Below, piece after piece: positions 8,685 through 17,335 of a DNA stretch of 64,000 nucleotides. Origin of the DNA: Blautia sp. (GTDB lineage: Bacteria; Bacillota; Clostridia; Lachnospirales; Lachnospiraceae); NCBI GenBank assembly GCA_023663685.1, contig JAMPHB010000001.1:300489-364488 (forward strand), in the 5' to 3' direction. The position numbers and the translations under genes are program-made. Numbering within the stretch: the first letter of the stretch is position 1; the number at the start of each line of letters is the position of its first letter. The notes below the pieces were generated by a model that saw nothing but the letters and a program-made list of their open reading frames with translations, was not told the DNA's origin and searched no databases.

Positions 8685-10048
8685 TGGATGAGAAGCGGTA
8701 TCTGCGGCAGCAGATAAACCATTGCAGAAGAAAACTAAATATCGCAAAGTTTTTGGACTCTCTGGTGGTGTTTGCCGCACTGGCAGGAGTGGCGGGGATC
8801 GTCTGTGAGCTGGTCTCGGTTTTTGTGCCCTTTTACTATGCCCACTGGCTGGCATTTTTGTTCTTCTTTGCGGGAGCTCTCACGGGATCCGGCTATGCGC
8901 TGCTTATGCGGGCAGACCAGAGGACGGCGGCGAAGCGGCTGGATTCCTTTGGATTAAAGGAGCGGATGCTGACAGCCTGTGAGCTTATGGACAGGGAGGA
9001 CGCCATGGCACGCAGACAGAGGACGGATGCGCTGGTGAGCTACAATGCCGTGCGGGAGCAGGTGAAGCTTCCGGTTCTTCCGCACTGGAAGCATCTTCTG
9101 GCGCTTGCGCTCTCCGTGGCGCTTGCGGCAGGTCTCGCCTTTGTGCCCTCGGCGGCAAGAGAGGAGGCGAGGGCGCGGCATGAGCTGGCGCTGCAGGCAA
9201 AGGAGGAGAAGGAGAAGGTCAGTGAACTTTTGGACGCCCTTAAGGGCGTGGATATGGACAGTCTCACGGAGCAGCAGCAGGAGGCTCTTCAGGAGCTGAT
9301 GGAAGCGATGGAGCTCTCGAGGGAGGAGCTGTCTGCGGCGGGCTCCGCAGAGGCTCTGAGCGCGGCGATGGAGCGGCTGGACTACAAGTATGAGCAGGCA
9401 GGTCAGAGCCTTGCGCAGCTTGCGTCGCTTTTATCAGACCCGGAGGGTCTTGGCGTTGCAAATGCAGAGGCTCTGGCGAAAGCTCTTGCGAACCAGAGCG
9501 GGGAGCAGGTCGCATCCGGCGGCACGCCGACAGGAAGCTCCGGCGACGGAGAGGGCTCCGGTGACGGGGGAGGCTCCGGCAGCGGAAGCGAAGCCGGGGA
9601 TGGAAAAGCCGGAAATGGAAATGGAGATGGAAGCGGAGACGGCGGCGGAAGTGGAAATGGCGACGGCAAAGGAAATGGCAGTGGAGATGGAAGCGGAAAT
9701 GGAAACGGAACCGGGAGCGGAGACGGCAGTGGAAGCGGAAGCGGCTCCGGAAATGGAAACGGCTTCGGCGGCGGGCGCGGAACCGGAAGCAGTGACGCCG
9801 TCCATGATTATGTGAGCATTCCCAATGCCATTGGCGATGATTCGTCACTGACCGGGGACAAGACCGGAGATGAGAATTCAGATTATTACAGACAGCAGAA
9901 CGGCTTAAGCTGGGAGGGGGAGCATGTGGACTACAGTTCGGTGGTCGGGGAATATGCAGGCGACGCCTATGAGGGAATTGCAAACGGCAAGTATCCCTCC
10001 GGCATGGAGAGTGTAATTCGTGACTATTTTGATATTTTGAATCAGTGA
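8681..10048 (+). CDS. Membrane protein with Gly/Ser/Asp/Asn-rich linker, Bat/MoxR operon component
   Basis: 455 residues. Two membrane spans near 25-45 and 52-72 are followed by a cytoplasmic segment, a third hydrophobic stretch at about 138-158, an acidic helical region (about 165-275, coiled-coil-like, Glu/Leu/Ala-rich) and about 90 residues made almost only of Gly with Ser, Asp and Asn. The last ~75 residues are ordinary again and end YPSGMESVIRDYFDILNQ. A tail of the type YxxxVxxY...IPxxxRDxVxxYF is typical of DUF4175/BatC-like proteins coded beside moxR and DUF58 genes. The start overlaps the permease stop (ATGA). The Gly-rich stretch is probably a flexible spacer. Function unknown. Confidence 0.7.
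   Translation: MMDEKRYLRQQINHCRRKLNIAKFLDSLVVFAALAGVAGIVCELVSVFVPFYYAHWLAFLFFFAGALTGSGYALLMRADQRTAAKRLDSFGLKERMLTACELMDREDAMARRQRTDALVSYNAVREQVKLPVLPHWKHLLALALSVALAAGLAFVPSAAREEARARHELALQAKEEKEKVSELLDALKGVDMDSLTEQQQEALQELMEAMELSREELSAAGSAEALSAAMERLDYKYEQAGQSLAQLASLLSDPEGLGVANAEALAKALANQSGEQVASGGTPTGSSGDGEGSGDGGGSGSGSEAGDGKAGNGNGDGSGDGGGSGNGDGKGNGSGDGSGNGNGTGSGDGSGSGSGSGNGNGFGGGRGTGSSDAVHDYVSIPNAIGDDSSLTGDKTGDENSDYYRQQNGLSWEGEHVDYSSVVGEYAGDAYEGIANGKYPSGMESVIRDYFDILNQ
9532..9798 (+). repeat. Low-complexity GGA/GGC-AGC/GAC coding repeat
   Basis: About 267 bases of near-alternating glycine codons with Ser, Asp or Asn codons, coding an approximately 89-residue G-[S/D/N] tract in the preceding gene. 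Because it is built from short near-repeats it is likely to vary in length between strains. On the other strand it yields an artificial Arg/His/Phe-rich open frame. Confidence 0.85.
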
Positions 10049-10062
10049 GAGGAAACGTATAT

Positions 10063-11019
10063 ATGGAGGAATTAGAATTTTATCAGCAAAAGCTGATTGC
10101 CTGCGAGCAGGAAATCCAAAAAGGAATCATCGGACAAAAGGAGATCGTGCGGCAGGCGCTTCTGGCGCTGCTTGCCGGGGGCAATGTGCTCCTTGAGGGT
10201 ATGCCGGGACTTGGAAAAACTATGCTGGTGCGCACGATCGGGCAGGTGTTTTCCCTGTCCTTTAAGAGGATTCAGTTTACGCCGGATCTGATGCCCAGCG
10301 ATGTGACGGGAACGAATATTATGGTGAAGGAGGAAGGAAAAAGCAGCTTCCGCTTTGAGCGGGGGCCGGTCTTTGCGAATCTGGTGCTGGCGGACGAGAT
10401 CAACCGGGCGACTCCCAAGACCCAGTCGGCGCTGCTTGAGGCGATGCAGGAGCACACAGTGACCGTGGGAAATGAGAGCCACGTCATGGAGGAGCCCTTC
10501 TTTGTGCTGGCGACACAGAATCCCATCGAGCAGGAGGGAACCTATCCTCTGCCGGAGGCACAGCTGGACCGTTTTTTGTTCAAGCTTCTGGTGGAGTTCC
10601 CGGGCAAAGAGGAGCTTCGCGCGATTGTAGGGCTCACGGAGGGGCAGAAACAGCCGGAACTTGCGGCTTTATGCAGCGGTGGGGAGCTTCTTGCGGCCCG
10701 CCATCTGACGGCGCAGATTCCGATTGCGGATGCGGTGATGGACTATCTTTTGGAGCTGGTGATGGCGACCCATGGGGAGAACCCGTATATCCGGGAGGGT
10801 GCGTCTCCCCGGGCGGCGCAGGCCATGATCCGTACATCGAGAGCCCGTGCTTTTTTGGAGGGACGCTACAACGTGTCCTTTGAAGATGTGAAGGCAGTGG
10901 CATTTCCGGTGTTAAGGCATCGGATTTTACTGAGCTTTGACGCTATCTCGGAGGGAATCACCGAGGATCATGTGATTCGGCAGATTTTGGAACAAAAGGA
11001 AAAGGGTCTCTATGCTTGA
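10063..11019 (+). CDS. MoxR-family AAA+ ATPase
   Basis: 318 residues. Walker A GMPGLGKT lies at 46-53, Walker B LVLADEINRATPK at about 110-122, sensor 1 ATQNPIEQEGTYPLPEAQLDR (split here by eye) at about 150-170, and a C-terminal lid with RASPRAAQ-like GASPRAAQAMIRTSRA at about 245-260. MoxR ATPases act as chaperone-like remodelers of VWA proteins, often loading metal or maturing envelope complexes. Here the VWA partner is two genes downstream. The start at ATG 10063 fits the family and has AGAGGAAA 8 bases before it; a GTG at 10045 is less likely. Overlaps the next gene by 8 bases. Confidence 0.93.
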   Translation: MEELEFYQQKLIACEQEIQKGIIGQKEIVRQALLALLAGGNVLLEGMPGLGKTMLVRTIGQVFSLSFKRIQFTPDLMPSDVTGTNIMVKEEGKSSFRFERGPVFANLVLADEINRATPKTQSALLEAMQEHTVTVGNESHVMEEPFFVLATQNPIEQEGTYPLPEAQLDRFLFKLLVEFPGKEELRAIVGLTEGQKQPELAALCSGGELLAARHLTAQIPIADAVMDYLLELVMATHGENPYIREGASPRAAQAMIRTSRARAFLEGRYNVSFEDVKAVAFPVLRHRILLSFDAISEGITEDHVIRQILEQKEKGLYA

Positions 11020-11875
11020 TGCGAAGCTTTATGATACGTTATCCCGGCTGCAGCTTGCCGTGAACCACAAGAGCAGCCTCAATATGTCCGGCAACCGGAA
11101 GTCTGTGCATAAGGGAATCTCTGCGGAATTTTCGGATTTCAGGGAGTACATGCCCGGGGACGATTTAAGGCGCATGGACTGGAATGTGTACGCGAGGCTG
11201 GACAAGCTCTATATCCGCGAGTTTATGGAGGAGAAGGAGGCCGTGGTCTCTGTGCTGCTTGACACCAGCGCCTCCATGGATTACGGCGGGAAAAACAAAT
11301 CGGAGCTGGCGAAGGATCTGGCTTCGGTGGTGGGCTTTCTTGCACTCAATAATATGGACAGGCTTATGCTCTACGATATGAAGCATATGGGAAATGCATT
11401 GTCGGTGAGCGGTGGAAAAAACGGCTTTTACAAGGTGCGCGGCTGGCTGGAGACACTCGACTTTTCCGGGGAGGTGGATATGCTTGCGGCGGCGAAAAGA
11501 ATGCAGGTGAGAGGCCCGGGGGTGACGGTGATCATCAGTGATTTTCTGCACGGGGATATGCTGGGGGAAAACCGCACCTACGAGAAGCTGATCCAGTATC
11601 TCGATTACCGCAGGCAGCGGGCGGTGGTGCTGCAGACGCTGGCCCCGGAGGAGCTTGCCGTGACGCTGGAGGGGGCGGTCAATCTGATTGATTCCGAGGA
11701 TGAGAGCACGCTGCGGCTGACGGTGGACGCCCGTGCCATAGCCGCCTATGAGAGCCAGCTTGCGGCTCTTGTGGAGCGCCTCAGGCGCGGATGCTTTTCC
11801 TATGTGCTCTGCGATGCGGGAAAGGACAGGAACCAGCTTGTATTTGACGATTTAAGGGTGATTTATGATATTTGA
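11012..11875 (+). CDS. DUF58 family protein (VWA-like)
   Basis: 287 residues, cytoplasmic, no membrane span. The DUF58 signature is clear: DFREYMPGDDLRRMDWNVYA at about 44-63, followed by LYIREFMEEKE and VSVLLDTSASMDYGG, which is a VWA-type start with a DxSxS metal site (Asp87 region). The rest is an alpha/beta fold with VTVIISDFLHGDML. DUF58 proteins are near-constant companions of MoxR ATPases and membrane VWA proteins. The overlap on both sides (8 and 11 bases) points to translational coupling. Exact molecular role unknown. Confidence 0.92.
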   Translation: MLDAKLYDTLSRLQLAVNHKSSLNMSGNRKSVHKGISAEFSDFREYMPGDDLRRMDWNVYARLDKLYIREFMEEKEAVVSVLLDTSASMDYGGKNKSELAKDLASVVGFLALNNMDRLMLYDMKHMGNALSVSGGKNGFYKVRGWLETLDFSGEVDMLAAAKRMQVRGPGVTVIISDFLHGDMLGENRTYEKLIQYLDYRRQRAVVLQTLAPEELAVTLEGAVNLIDSEDESTLRLTVDARAIAAYESQLAALVERLRRGCFSYVLCDAGKDRNQLVFDDLRVIYDI

Positions 11876-14800
11876 GAGTATGTGGCCGCTGGCGCTTTTA
11901 CTGGCTGTTCCGGTGGTGATAATTCTATATTTGCTGAAGCCGAGGGGAAAGGATTACCGGAATTCCTCCAATTTATTGTGGGAAAAAATATTCAAAAACC
12001 AGCAGTCAAAGACCTTTCTGGAAAAATTCATCCACAATATCCTGATGTATGTACAGATTCTGATTCTTCTGCTCATGGTGCTTGCGCTCATGTCGCCCTA
12101 TCTGCACAGGGAGGGCGTGAGCCGGGGGAATGTGATTCTCGTCATGGATACCAGCGGCAGTATGCAGCACGATGCGGGAGAGGGGAAAAGCAGGCTTTCC
12201 GAAGCGGTTGACGAAGCGAAAAACCTGATCGCATCGTCGGAGGAGACTGCTTTTTCTGTGCTGGCAAACGATTGCAGGGGGACACAGCTTTTGGCGGTGG
12301 CGTCGAAGGACAAGGGGGGTCTTTACGGCGTGCTGGATGCGCTGGAATGCTGTGACGGCGAGGGAAACCTTAAGGATGCGGAGAGCGTGGTGGACACGCT
12401 GCGGGGCGCCCGGCAGGATACGGCGGCTTCTGTCATTGTCTTTACCGACGGGAACGGGGCGGAGCCTGCGATGAGCTTTTCGGAGTATTTTGACGCCGAG
12501 GTGCAGATCATGGGGGAGGCCGTGAATAATGTGGCGGTCAATTTTCTCTCCTATGCAGAGCAGGAGGGCTGTGTGGCGGCCGCGAGCCTCACGAACTACA
12601 GCGACGTGTCCGCAGATTTGGAAATCAGCCTCTACGCGGGGGAGAAGCTGGTGCAGATCCGGCAGGTGACGCTTGCGGCGGACGAGACGAGTCTGTGCTA
12701 TTTTGACAAATTTGACTGGGACAGACAGCCCCTGAAGTGCGAGCTGTCCTCGGTGCGCTTTGCGGGCGCAGGCAGCGGGGATTCGCTTGCGGCGGACAAT
12801 ACAGCCTACGCGGTGGCAGATCAGGCAAGCCAGATCGAGGCGGTGCTGATCGGCTCCGGCAACACATACATCGAGAAGGCCTATCAGGCGGCCACCGGAA
12901 AAAGTCTGGCAAAGTCTGAGAATGCGGCCGCGGCGGAAACGGATGCCGTGCAGATCTATGATGCGGGCGCAGGCCCGGCGGCAGATGTGAGCCGCATGGT
13001 CTTTGCCGACAGTGAGAATGCGGCGGGGACAAAGGAAAATGTGCTGCTTACAGTGTCAGGCTGTGACCTGACGGCGGGGCTGCCCGACTTTACCATCGGG
13101 GTCAATGAGACAAAAATTTACGAGGTTCCCGCGTGGGGCACGGGCTTCCTCTGGGCGGGGGAGGAATGCGCCGGATATTACGGTGAGAAAGACGGTGTGA
13201 AAATCATTGTCGCGGGCTTTGATATACGGGAGTCGGATTTCCCGCTGACGGCGGAATTCCCGGTGTTCATCTCCAATGCCGTAGCCTTTTTGGGGGATAC
13301 CTCGCTTTTGGCGGACAATACCTATGAGGCCGGGGAAGAGGTAATATTTCACCCGCAGGCGGACTTTGACGTGAGTGAGCTGGAGGCGGACACAGCAAAG
13401 GCGGGGCTCTACGAGGTGGGGCCAAAGGAGCAGAGGGAAGCCTATGTGGTACGCTTTGCCGCCAGCCAGTCGGAGGGACGGCTGACCGCCGGAGGCACGG
13501 CCGGCGGGGGGGAGTACAGCAGCAGGCTTGTAAAAAAACAGCTGCGGAATGTGCTGCTTGCCGTGATTTTACTCCTGCTGGTTCTGGAGTGGATTCTTTA
13601 TGTGCGGCAGATGCGCTATCGGGGAAAATTCTATCTCGCCGTGAGGGCTGTTCTTCTCGTCCTGCTGGTTTTGGCTCTCTGCAATGTGGGAATCCATAAG
13701 AGGGAGTCCGCCAACACGACGGTCTTTCTTGTGGATATCTCCAACAGCAACGCGGAGAATCTTTCGGAGATGGAGTCGGAGGTGAAGTCTGCCCTGCAGA
13801 AGATGCCAAAGGACAACCGTTACGGCATTGTCACCTTTGGAAAAAATTCGCTGGTGGAGCAGTTTTTGACGGAGGAGAATCACTTTTCGGGGATTATGTC
13901 CCTGCCGGATAAGACCGCCACGAATTTTGAGGAGGCGATTTCCCGGGCGCTTGCCATGATTCCGGCAGACGGCGCGGGGAGAATCGTCATTCTGACCGAC
14001 GGGAAAGAGACGAAGGGGGATATCACAGGCGCTGCCTCCGCCCTTGTGTCCCGCAGGATTGAGCTTCTGGCAAAGACCTACGAGGTGAGTGCGAAAAAAG
14101 ACGTCTACATGGAAAATGTGGAGCTTCCGAGCTATCTGCATCCCGGGGACGCCTACACGATGACGGTGGCGGTGGAGAGTAATTACGAGACAGACGCCGA
14201 GCTTCAGGTCTGGTCGGGCACCATACAGACAGAAGCCTACAGCGTCCACTTAAATTCCGGGACGAACCAGTTCAAATTTCGCCAGAAGGTCGAGGGCGGG
14301 GATATGGAGAGCTTTGAGGTCAGGGTGGCGGCTCCCGGGGACGGCTGTGAGGAAAACAACAGCTATCACGCGTATTCGGTCGTGGAGTCCGCGCCGAAGG
14401 TACTTCTGGTGTCCGGCATGGACGAGGACAGCGGGCAGTTTGAGGCGCTTCTTAGCGCCGTGAATGTCAAATACAATACAGTGTCTGCGATCAATGCCCC
14501 GGATACGCTGGAGACTCTTTTAGATTACAAGAGTATTATTCTGGAAAATGTGTATCTGGCGGATCTGCCGGAGGGATTTCTGGAGAATGTGGAGACCTAT
14601 GTTAAGGATTATGGCAATGGCCTCATCTGCTGTGGCGGCGAGGACAGCTTTGCGCTTGGAGGCTACAGGGAGAGTGTGCTGGAGCAGGTGCTGCCGGTGG
14701 ATATGCAGCTGCGGGGCGTAAACGAGATTCCCTCCATGGTGATGGTGATGATCATTGACCATTCCGGGAGTATGAGCGAGGATCTGGGGAGCGGCGCGAC

Positions 14801-16283
14801 TAATCTGGATCTGGCAATCACGGCTGCGGAGACGGCGGTGGATCAGCTGCGGAGCTCGGATTATGTGGGCGTGCTGACTTTTGACGACCGGTATGAGTGG
14901 GTGGTGAAGCCCACGCTCTGCGAGGATAAGCAGGAAATCAAGGATAAAATCGAGACAGTGGCGGAGGGCGGCGGAACAACGATCAAGCCTTCCCTCTGGG
15001 CGGCGCTTAAGGAGGTAACAGACTGTGAGGCCGATATCCGTCATGTGGTGCTTTTGACAGACGGGCAGGGGGAGACAAGCAACTACAGCGATGTGACGGC
15101 GGCTTATAAAGATGCAGATGTGACCTTGTCCACCGTGGGCGTGGGGACTTCTGCGGACAACCGGCTTTTAGAGCAGATTGCGGAGAGCTGCGGCGGCCGT
15201 TACTACTACTCGGATATGGCGGAGGATATTCCGAAGATTTTTGCGCAGGAAGTATTCTTAAGCGGCGACACTTATCTGCAAAACGGCGAGTTTGCGCTGG
15301 CCGTGAATGGCGGAAATGAGATTACGAGAGGGCTTTTTGCGGAGGGCTGGCCCGTTCTGCATGGCTATGTCAGTGCGACGCCGAAGAACTCTGCAAGGCA
15401 GCTCATCGCCTCCGAGAAGGACGATCCGGTGCTCACGGTCATGCAGTATGGACTGGGACACACGGTGGCATGGAACACAGATGTGACCAACCAGTGGACG
15501 TCCGGCTTTGCGGGGCAGGAAGATTATGCCGCGCTCTGGAGGCGCATCGTGGATTACAGCACGGGAAACGCCGGCATCGGGGAGGATTCCGCAGATGTGA
15601 TCACGGCGCACGGCGTGACGAAGATCAGCTACCGGGCGCTGGATTACGGGGAAAAGACGAAGGTGGAGGCGGTGTACACGGACCCGGAGGGCAATACGAA
15701 CACGGCGGAGCTGACCGCCACCGCGCCGGGACAGTATGAGACGAAGCTGGACACGGATATGAGCGGGGTGTATAATCTGAGTGTGCGCCGCATCGACGAT
15801 GGGGAGATTAGCAACGCAGTCACCACGGCGGCTGTGGTACAGTACTCCGACGAATACAAGTTCCGGGTCAGCGCGGCGGCATTTCTCAAATTTGTGGAGA
15901 ATTACGGGAGGATGTTAGAGCCCGGGGAGGATTTCTGGAAGCAGAGAAAAAGCGATACGAGGGAGAGGTATGAGCTGGCAAAATGGCTGATTCTGCTGGC
16001 CGTCCTCTGGTTTGTCATGGATATTGCTTTCCGGCGTTTTCATTTCCTGCCGCAGGATACAAGGCTTTACCAGAGTCTTGCGCGCCGGGCGAGGGAGAGA
16101 AAGAGCGGGGAAAAGGCCAAAAAGGAGCCGCTGCCCTCTGTGGCGGAGCCCATCGCAGAGGAGGCGCCGCCTGAAAAGGAAAAAAAGCCGCCGAAGGAAA
16201 AGAAGAGGGACAAGAAGAAATCCGCGCCCCAGACGCTGGATACCTCGGCGCTGCTGAAAAAGAAGGATCAGAGGCAGCAGTAG
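11865..16283 (+). CDS. Giant membrane protein with three VWA domains (BatA-like fused to GATase1-like/VWA)
   Basis: 1472 residues, far longer than the ~320 of BatA. Order: BatA-type N-terminus with spans at about 7-24 and 60-80; VWA 1 with metal site DTSGS at Asp95; a variable beta region to about 555; two spans at about 564-582 and 593-610; VWA 2 with DISNS at Asp624; a beta sandwich region about 745-835; a glutamine-amidotransferase-like domain without an obvious catalytic Cys about 843-945; VWA 3 with DHSGS at Asp965; an Ig-like region about 1260-1330; a last span at 1371-1389; and a Lys/Glu/Pro-rich cytoplasmic tail. All three DxSxS sites look intact. It looks like two ordinary family members joined end to end. 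Probably clamps or assembles envelope proteins under control of the MoxR ATPase; substrate unknown. Confidence 0.88.
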   Translation: MIFESMWPLALLLAVPVVIILYLLKPRGKDYRNSSNLLWEKIFKNQQSKTFLEKFIHNILMYVQILILLLMVLALMSPYLHREGVSRGNVILVMDTSGSMQHDAGEGKSRLSEAVDEAKNLIASSEETAFSVLANDCRGTQLLAVASKDKGGLYGVLDALECCDGEGNLKDAESVVDTLRGARQDTAASVIVFTDGNGAEPAMSFSEYFDAEVQIMGEAVNNVAVNFLSYAEQEGCVAAASLTNYSDVSADLEISLYAGEKLVQIRQVTLAADETSLCYFDKFDWDRQPLKCELSSVRFAGAGSGDSLAADNTAYAVADQASQIEAVLIGSGNTYIEKAYQAATGKSLAKSENAAAAETDAVQIYDAGAGPAADVSRMVFADSENAAGTKENVLLTVSGCDLTAGLPDFTIGVNETKIYEVPAWGTGFLWAGEECAGYYGEKDGVKIIVAGFDIRESDFPLTAEFPVFISNAVAFLGDTSLLADNTYEAGEEVIFHPQADFDVSELEADTAKAGLYEVGPKEQREAYVVRFAASQSEGRLTAGGTAGGGEYSSRLVKKQLRNVLLAVILLLLVLEWILYVRQMRYRGKFYLAVRAVLLVLLVLALCNVGIHKRESANTTVFLVDISNSNAENLSEMESEVKSALQKMPKDNRYGIVTFGKNSLVEQFLTEENHFSGIMSLPDKTATNFEEAISRALAMIPADGAGRIVILTDGKETKGDITGAASALVSRRIELLAKTYEVSAKKDVYMENVELPSYLHPGDAYTMTVAVESNYETDAELQVWSGTIQTEAYSVHLNSGTNQFKFRQKVEGGDMESFEVRVAAPGDGCEENNSYHAYSVVESAPKVLLVSGMDEDSGQFEALLSAVNVKYNTVSAINAPDTLETLLDYKSIILENVYLADLPEGFLENVETYVKDYGNGLICCGGEDSFALGGYRESVLEQVLPVDMQLRGVNEIPSMVMVMIIDHSGSMSEDLGSGATNLDLAITAAETAVDQLRSSDYVGVLTFDDRYEWVVKPTLCEDKQEIKDKIETVAEGGGTTIKPSLWAALKEVTDCEADIRHVVLLTDGQGETSNYSDVTAAYKDADVTLSTVGVGTSADNRLLEQIAESCGGRYYYSDMAEDIPKIFAQEVFLSGDTYLQNGEFALAVNGGNEITRGLFAEGWPVLHGYVSATPKNSARQLIASEKDDPVLTVMQYGLGHTVAWNTDVTNQWTSGFAGQEDYAALWRRIVDYSTGNAGIGEDSADVITAHGVTKISYRALDYGEKTKVEAVYTDPEGNTNTAELTATAPGQYETKLDTDMSGVYNLSVRRIDDGEISNAVTTAAVVQYSDEYKFRVSAAAFLKFVENYGRMLEPGEDFWKQRKSDTRERYELAKWLILLAVLWFVMDIAFRRFHFLPQDTRLYQSLARRARERKSGEKAKKEPLPSVAEPIAEEAPPEKEKKPPKEKKRDKKKSAPQTLDTSALLKKKDQRQQ

Positions 16284-16287
16284 AAAG

Positions 16288-16339
16288 TCCGCCCGGGCGG
16301 ATGCAGGAAGATACAGGGACAGAGTCCGCGCAGGCGGAC
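16288..16339. repeat. Two GC-rich palindromes between the VWA gene and the exonuclease gene
   Basis: TCCGCCCGGGCGGA (16288-16301) is a perfect 14-base palindrome, and GTCCGC/GCGGAC (16324-16339) is a second stem sharing the same GTCCGC core. Neither is followed by a T-run. They could slow or process the transcript at the operon end. Confidence 0.4.
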
Positions 16340-16358
16340 ACAGGGAGGAAAAGCCAGG

Positions 16359-16913
16359 ATGCTTGGAAGTGCGCAGGGAAAAAGACTGAATAAATATGTA
16401 GCGGATTATGTGGTTTTCGATCTGGAGACGACGGGAATCTCGACCGCCACGGACGAGGTCATCGAGATATCAGGAATCAGGGTGAAGAATGGAAGTGTGG
16501 AGGCGGAGTTTACCTCCCTCGTGAATCCCGGAAGAAAAATTCCTTATGGGGCGAGCGCGGTGAACCATATTACGGACGATATGGTAGAGGACGCCCGGGC
16601 GTTTTCAGAGGTGCTTTCAGATTTTCTTGAGTTTGCGGGGGAGAATATTCTCGTAGGGCACAATATCCACAGCTTTGACATGAAATTTATATACCGGGAC
16701 TGTCAGAAATTCTACGGCGGGGTGCCCGGCAATGCTTACATAGATACGCTCTGTCTTGGCAGGGAGCTTTTACCCCGGCTTTCCCACCATAAGCTGACAG
16801 ACCTTGCAGCACATTACGGGATTCCGCAGGAGGGCGCCCACCGTGCGCTGAACGACTGTCGGATGAACCAGAGGGTATTTGAGTGTCTCGGCAGGGAGCT
16901 TTTGCCCCAGTAG
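16359..16913 (+). CDS. DEDDh 3'-5' exonuclease, DnaQ/PolC-exo family, cut short by an amber codon
   Basis: 184 residues. All DEDDh elements are present: FDLETTG (first Asp and Glu) at about 20-26, GHNIHSFDMKF (third Asp) at about 101-111, and HRALNDC (His and fourth Asp) at about 164-170. It should remove nucleotides from DNA 3' ends using two metal ions. The start has GGGAGG 10 bases upstream. The odd point is the end: the TAG at 16911-16913 is followed in the same frame, without another stop, by a complete C4 zinc finger (next entry). Related Lachnospiraceae exonucleases are expected to carry such a finger as their C-terminus, from memory, so this copy seems truncated or read through. The exonuclease core itself is whole and probably active. 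Confidence 0.88.
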   Translation: MLGSAQGKRLNKYVADYVVFDLETTGISTATDEVIEISGIRVKNGSVEAEFTSLVNPGRKIPYGASAVNHITDDMVEDARAFSEVLSDFLEFAGENILVGHNIHSFDMKFIYRDCQKFYGGVPGNAYIDTLCLGRELLPRLSHHKLTDLAAHYGIPQEGAHRALNDCRMNQRVFECLGRELLPQ

Positions 16914-17039
16914 CGGAAGAAATCGGGAATCCGGCTGTGCGAACGCTGTGGAAGCCCTATGAAGAAGCGGAACGGAAAGTACGGAGAATTCTGGGGGTGC
17001 AGCGCATTTCCACAGTGCCGTTTTACAATGCCCGGTTAG
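16914..17039 (+). pseudogene. In-frame topoisomerase-type C4 zinc finger beyond the amber stop
   Basis: Continuing the exonuclease frame past TAG gives RKKSGIRLCERCGSPMKK, then RNGKYGEFWGCSAFPQCR and FTMPG, ending with TAG at 17037-17039. The pattern is C-x2-C-x16-C-x5-C with the GKYGxFWGCSxFPxC core, which is the topoisomerase-I-type C4 zinc ribbon that grips single-stranded DNA. Forty-one codons are intact, with no other stop and no start of their own with an RBS. Either one nonsense mutation recently cut it off, or the amber codon is sometimes read through, or the base is a sequencing error. Confidence 0.65.
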
Positions 17040-17266
17040 GAATCCTGCTCTTCTTTTTCAGGGTCTGCGTGATTGTCCTTTATGAGTCTGTAGATGAAGG
17101 TGTAGACCCAGATGAGCGCAGGAATCATCACCGTGGCAACCACAGAGGCAAAGAACACCTGCATGGTGCCGGTGTTGTCTGTGATGGCACAGATGAGGGT
17201 GATTATGTAGAGTGAAACTAAAAGCAGAATGCCAATGATGGCGAGTATGCGTTTTCCTTTTTTCAT
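17036..17266 (-). CDS. Small two-span membrane protein of unknown function
   Basis: 76 residues. After a basic start (MKKGKR) there are two membrane spans at about 7-28 and 37-60, then a charged tail ending EKEEQDS. The fold resembles a small uncharacterised membrane protein family common in Lachnospiraceae. The RBS AAAGGAG lies 6 bases before the ATG. It converges on the exonuclease frame: its TAA (17036-17038 on the complement) overlaps the TAG ending the zinc-finger stretch. Function unknown. Confidence 0.65.
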   Translation of the reverse strand: MKKGKRILAIIGILLLVSLYIITLICAITDNTGTMQVFFASVVATVMIPALIWVYTFIYRLIKDNHADPEKEEQDS

Positions 17267-17335
17267 GGCGGCTCCTTTATCAAAAACAGATTGTCCTTAT
17301 CATAGCGGAAAAGGGGGCTGCTGTCAATGAAGGAG

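Noticed and set aside
9532-9798. A CRISPR-like or satellite array
   Set aside because: The units are short, irregular, in frame with glycine codons, and have no unique spacers.
9264-9983. A 239-codon minus-strand frame rich in Arg, His, Phe and Pro
   Set aside because: It is the antisense of the Gly/Ser repeat of the membrane protein; the odd composition comes from the repeat.
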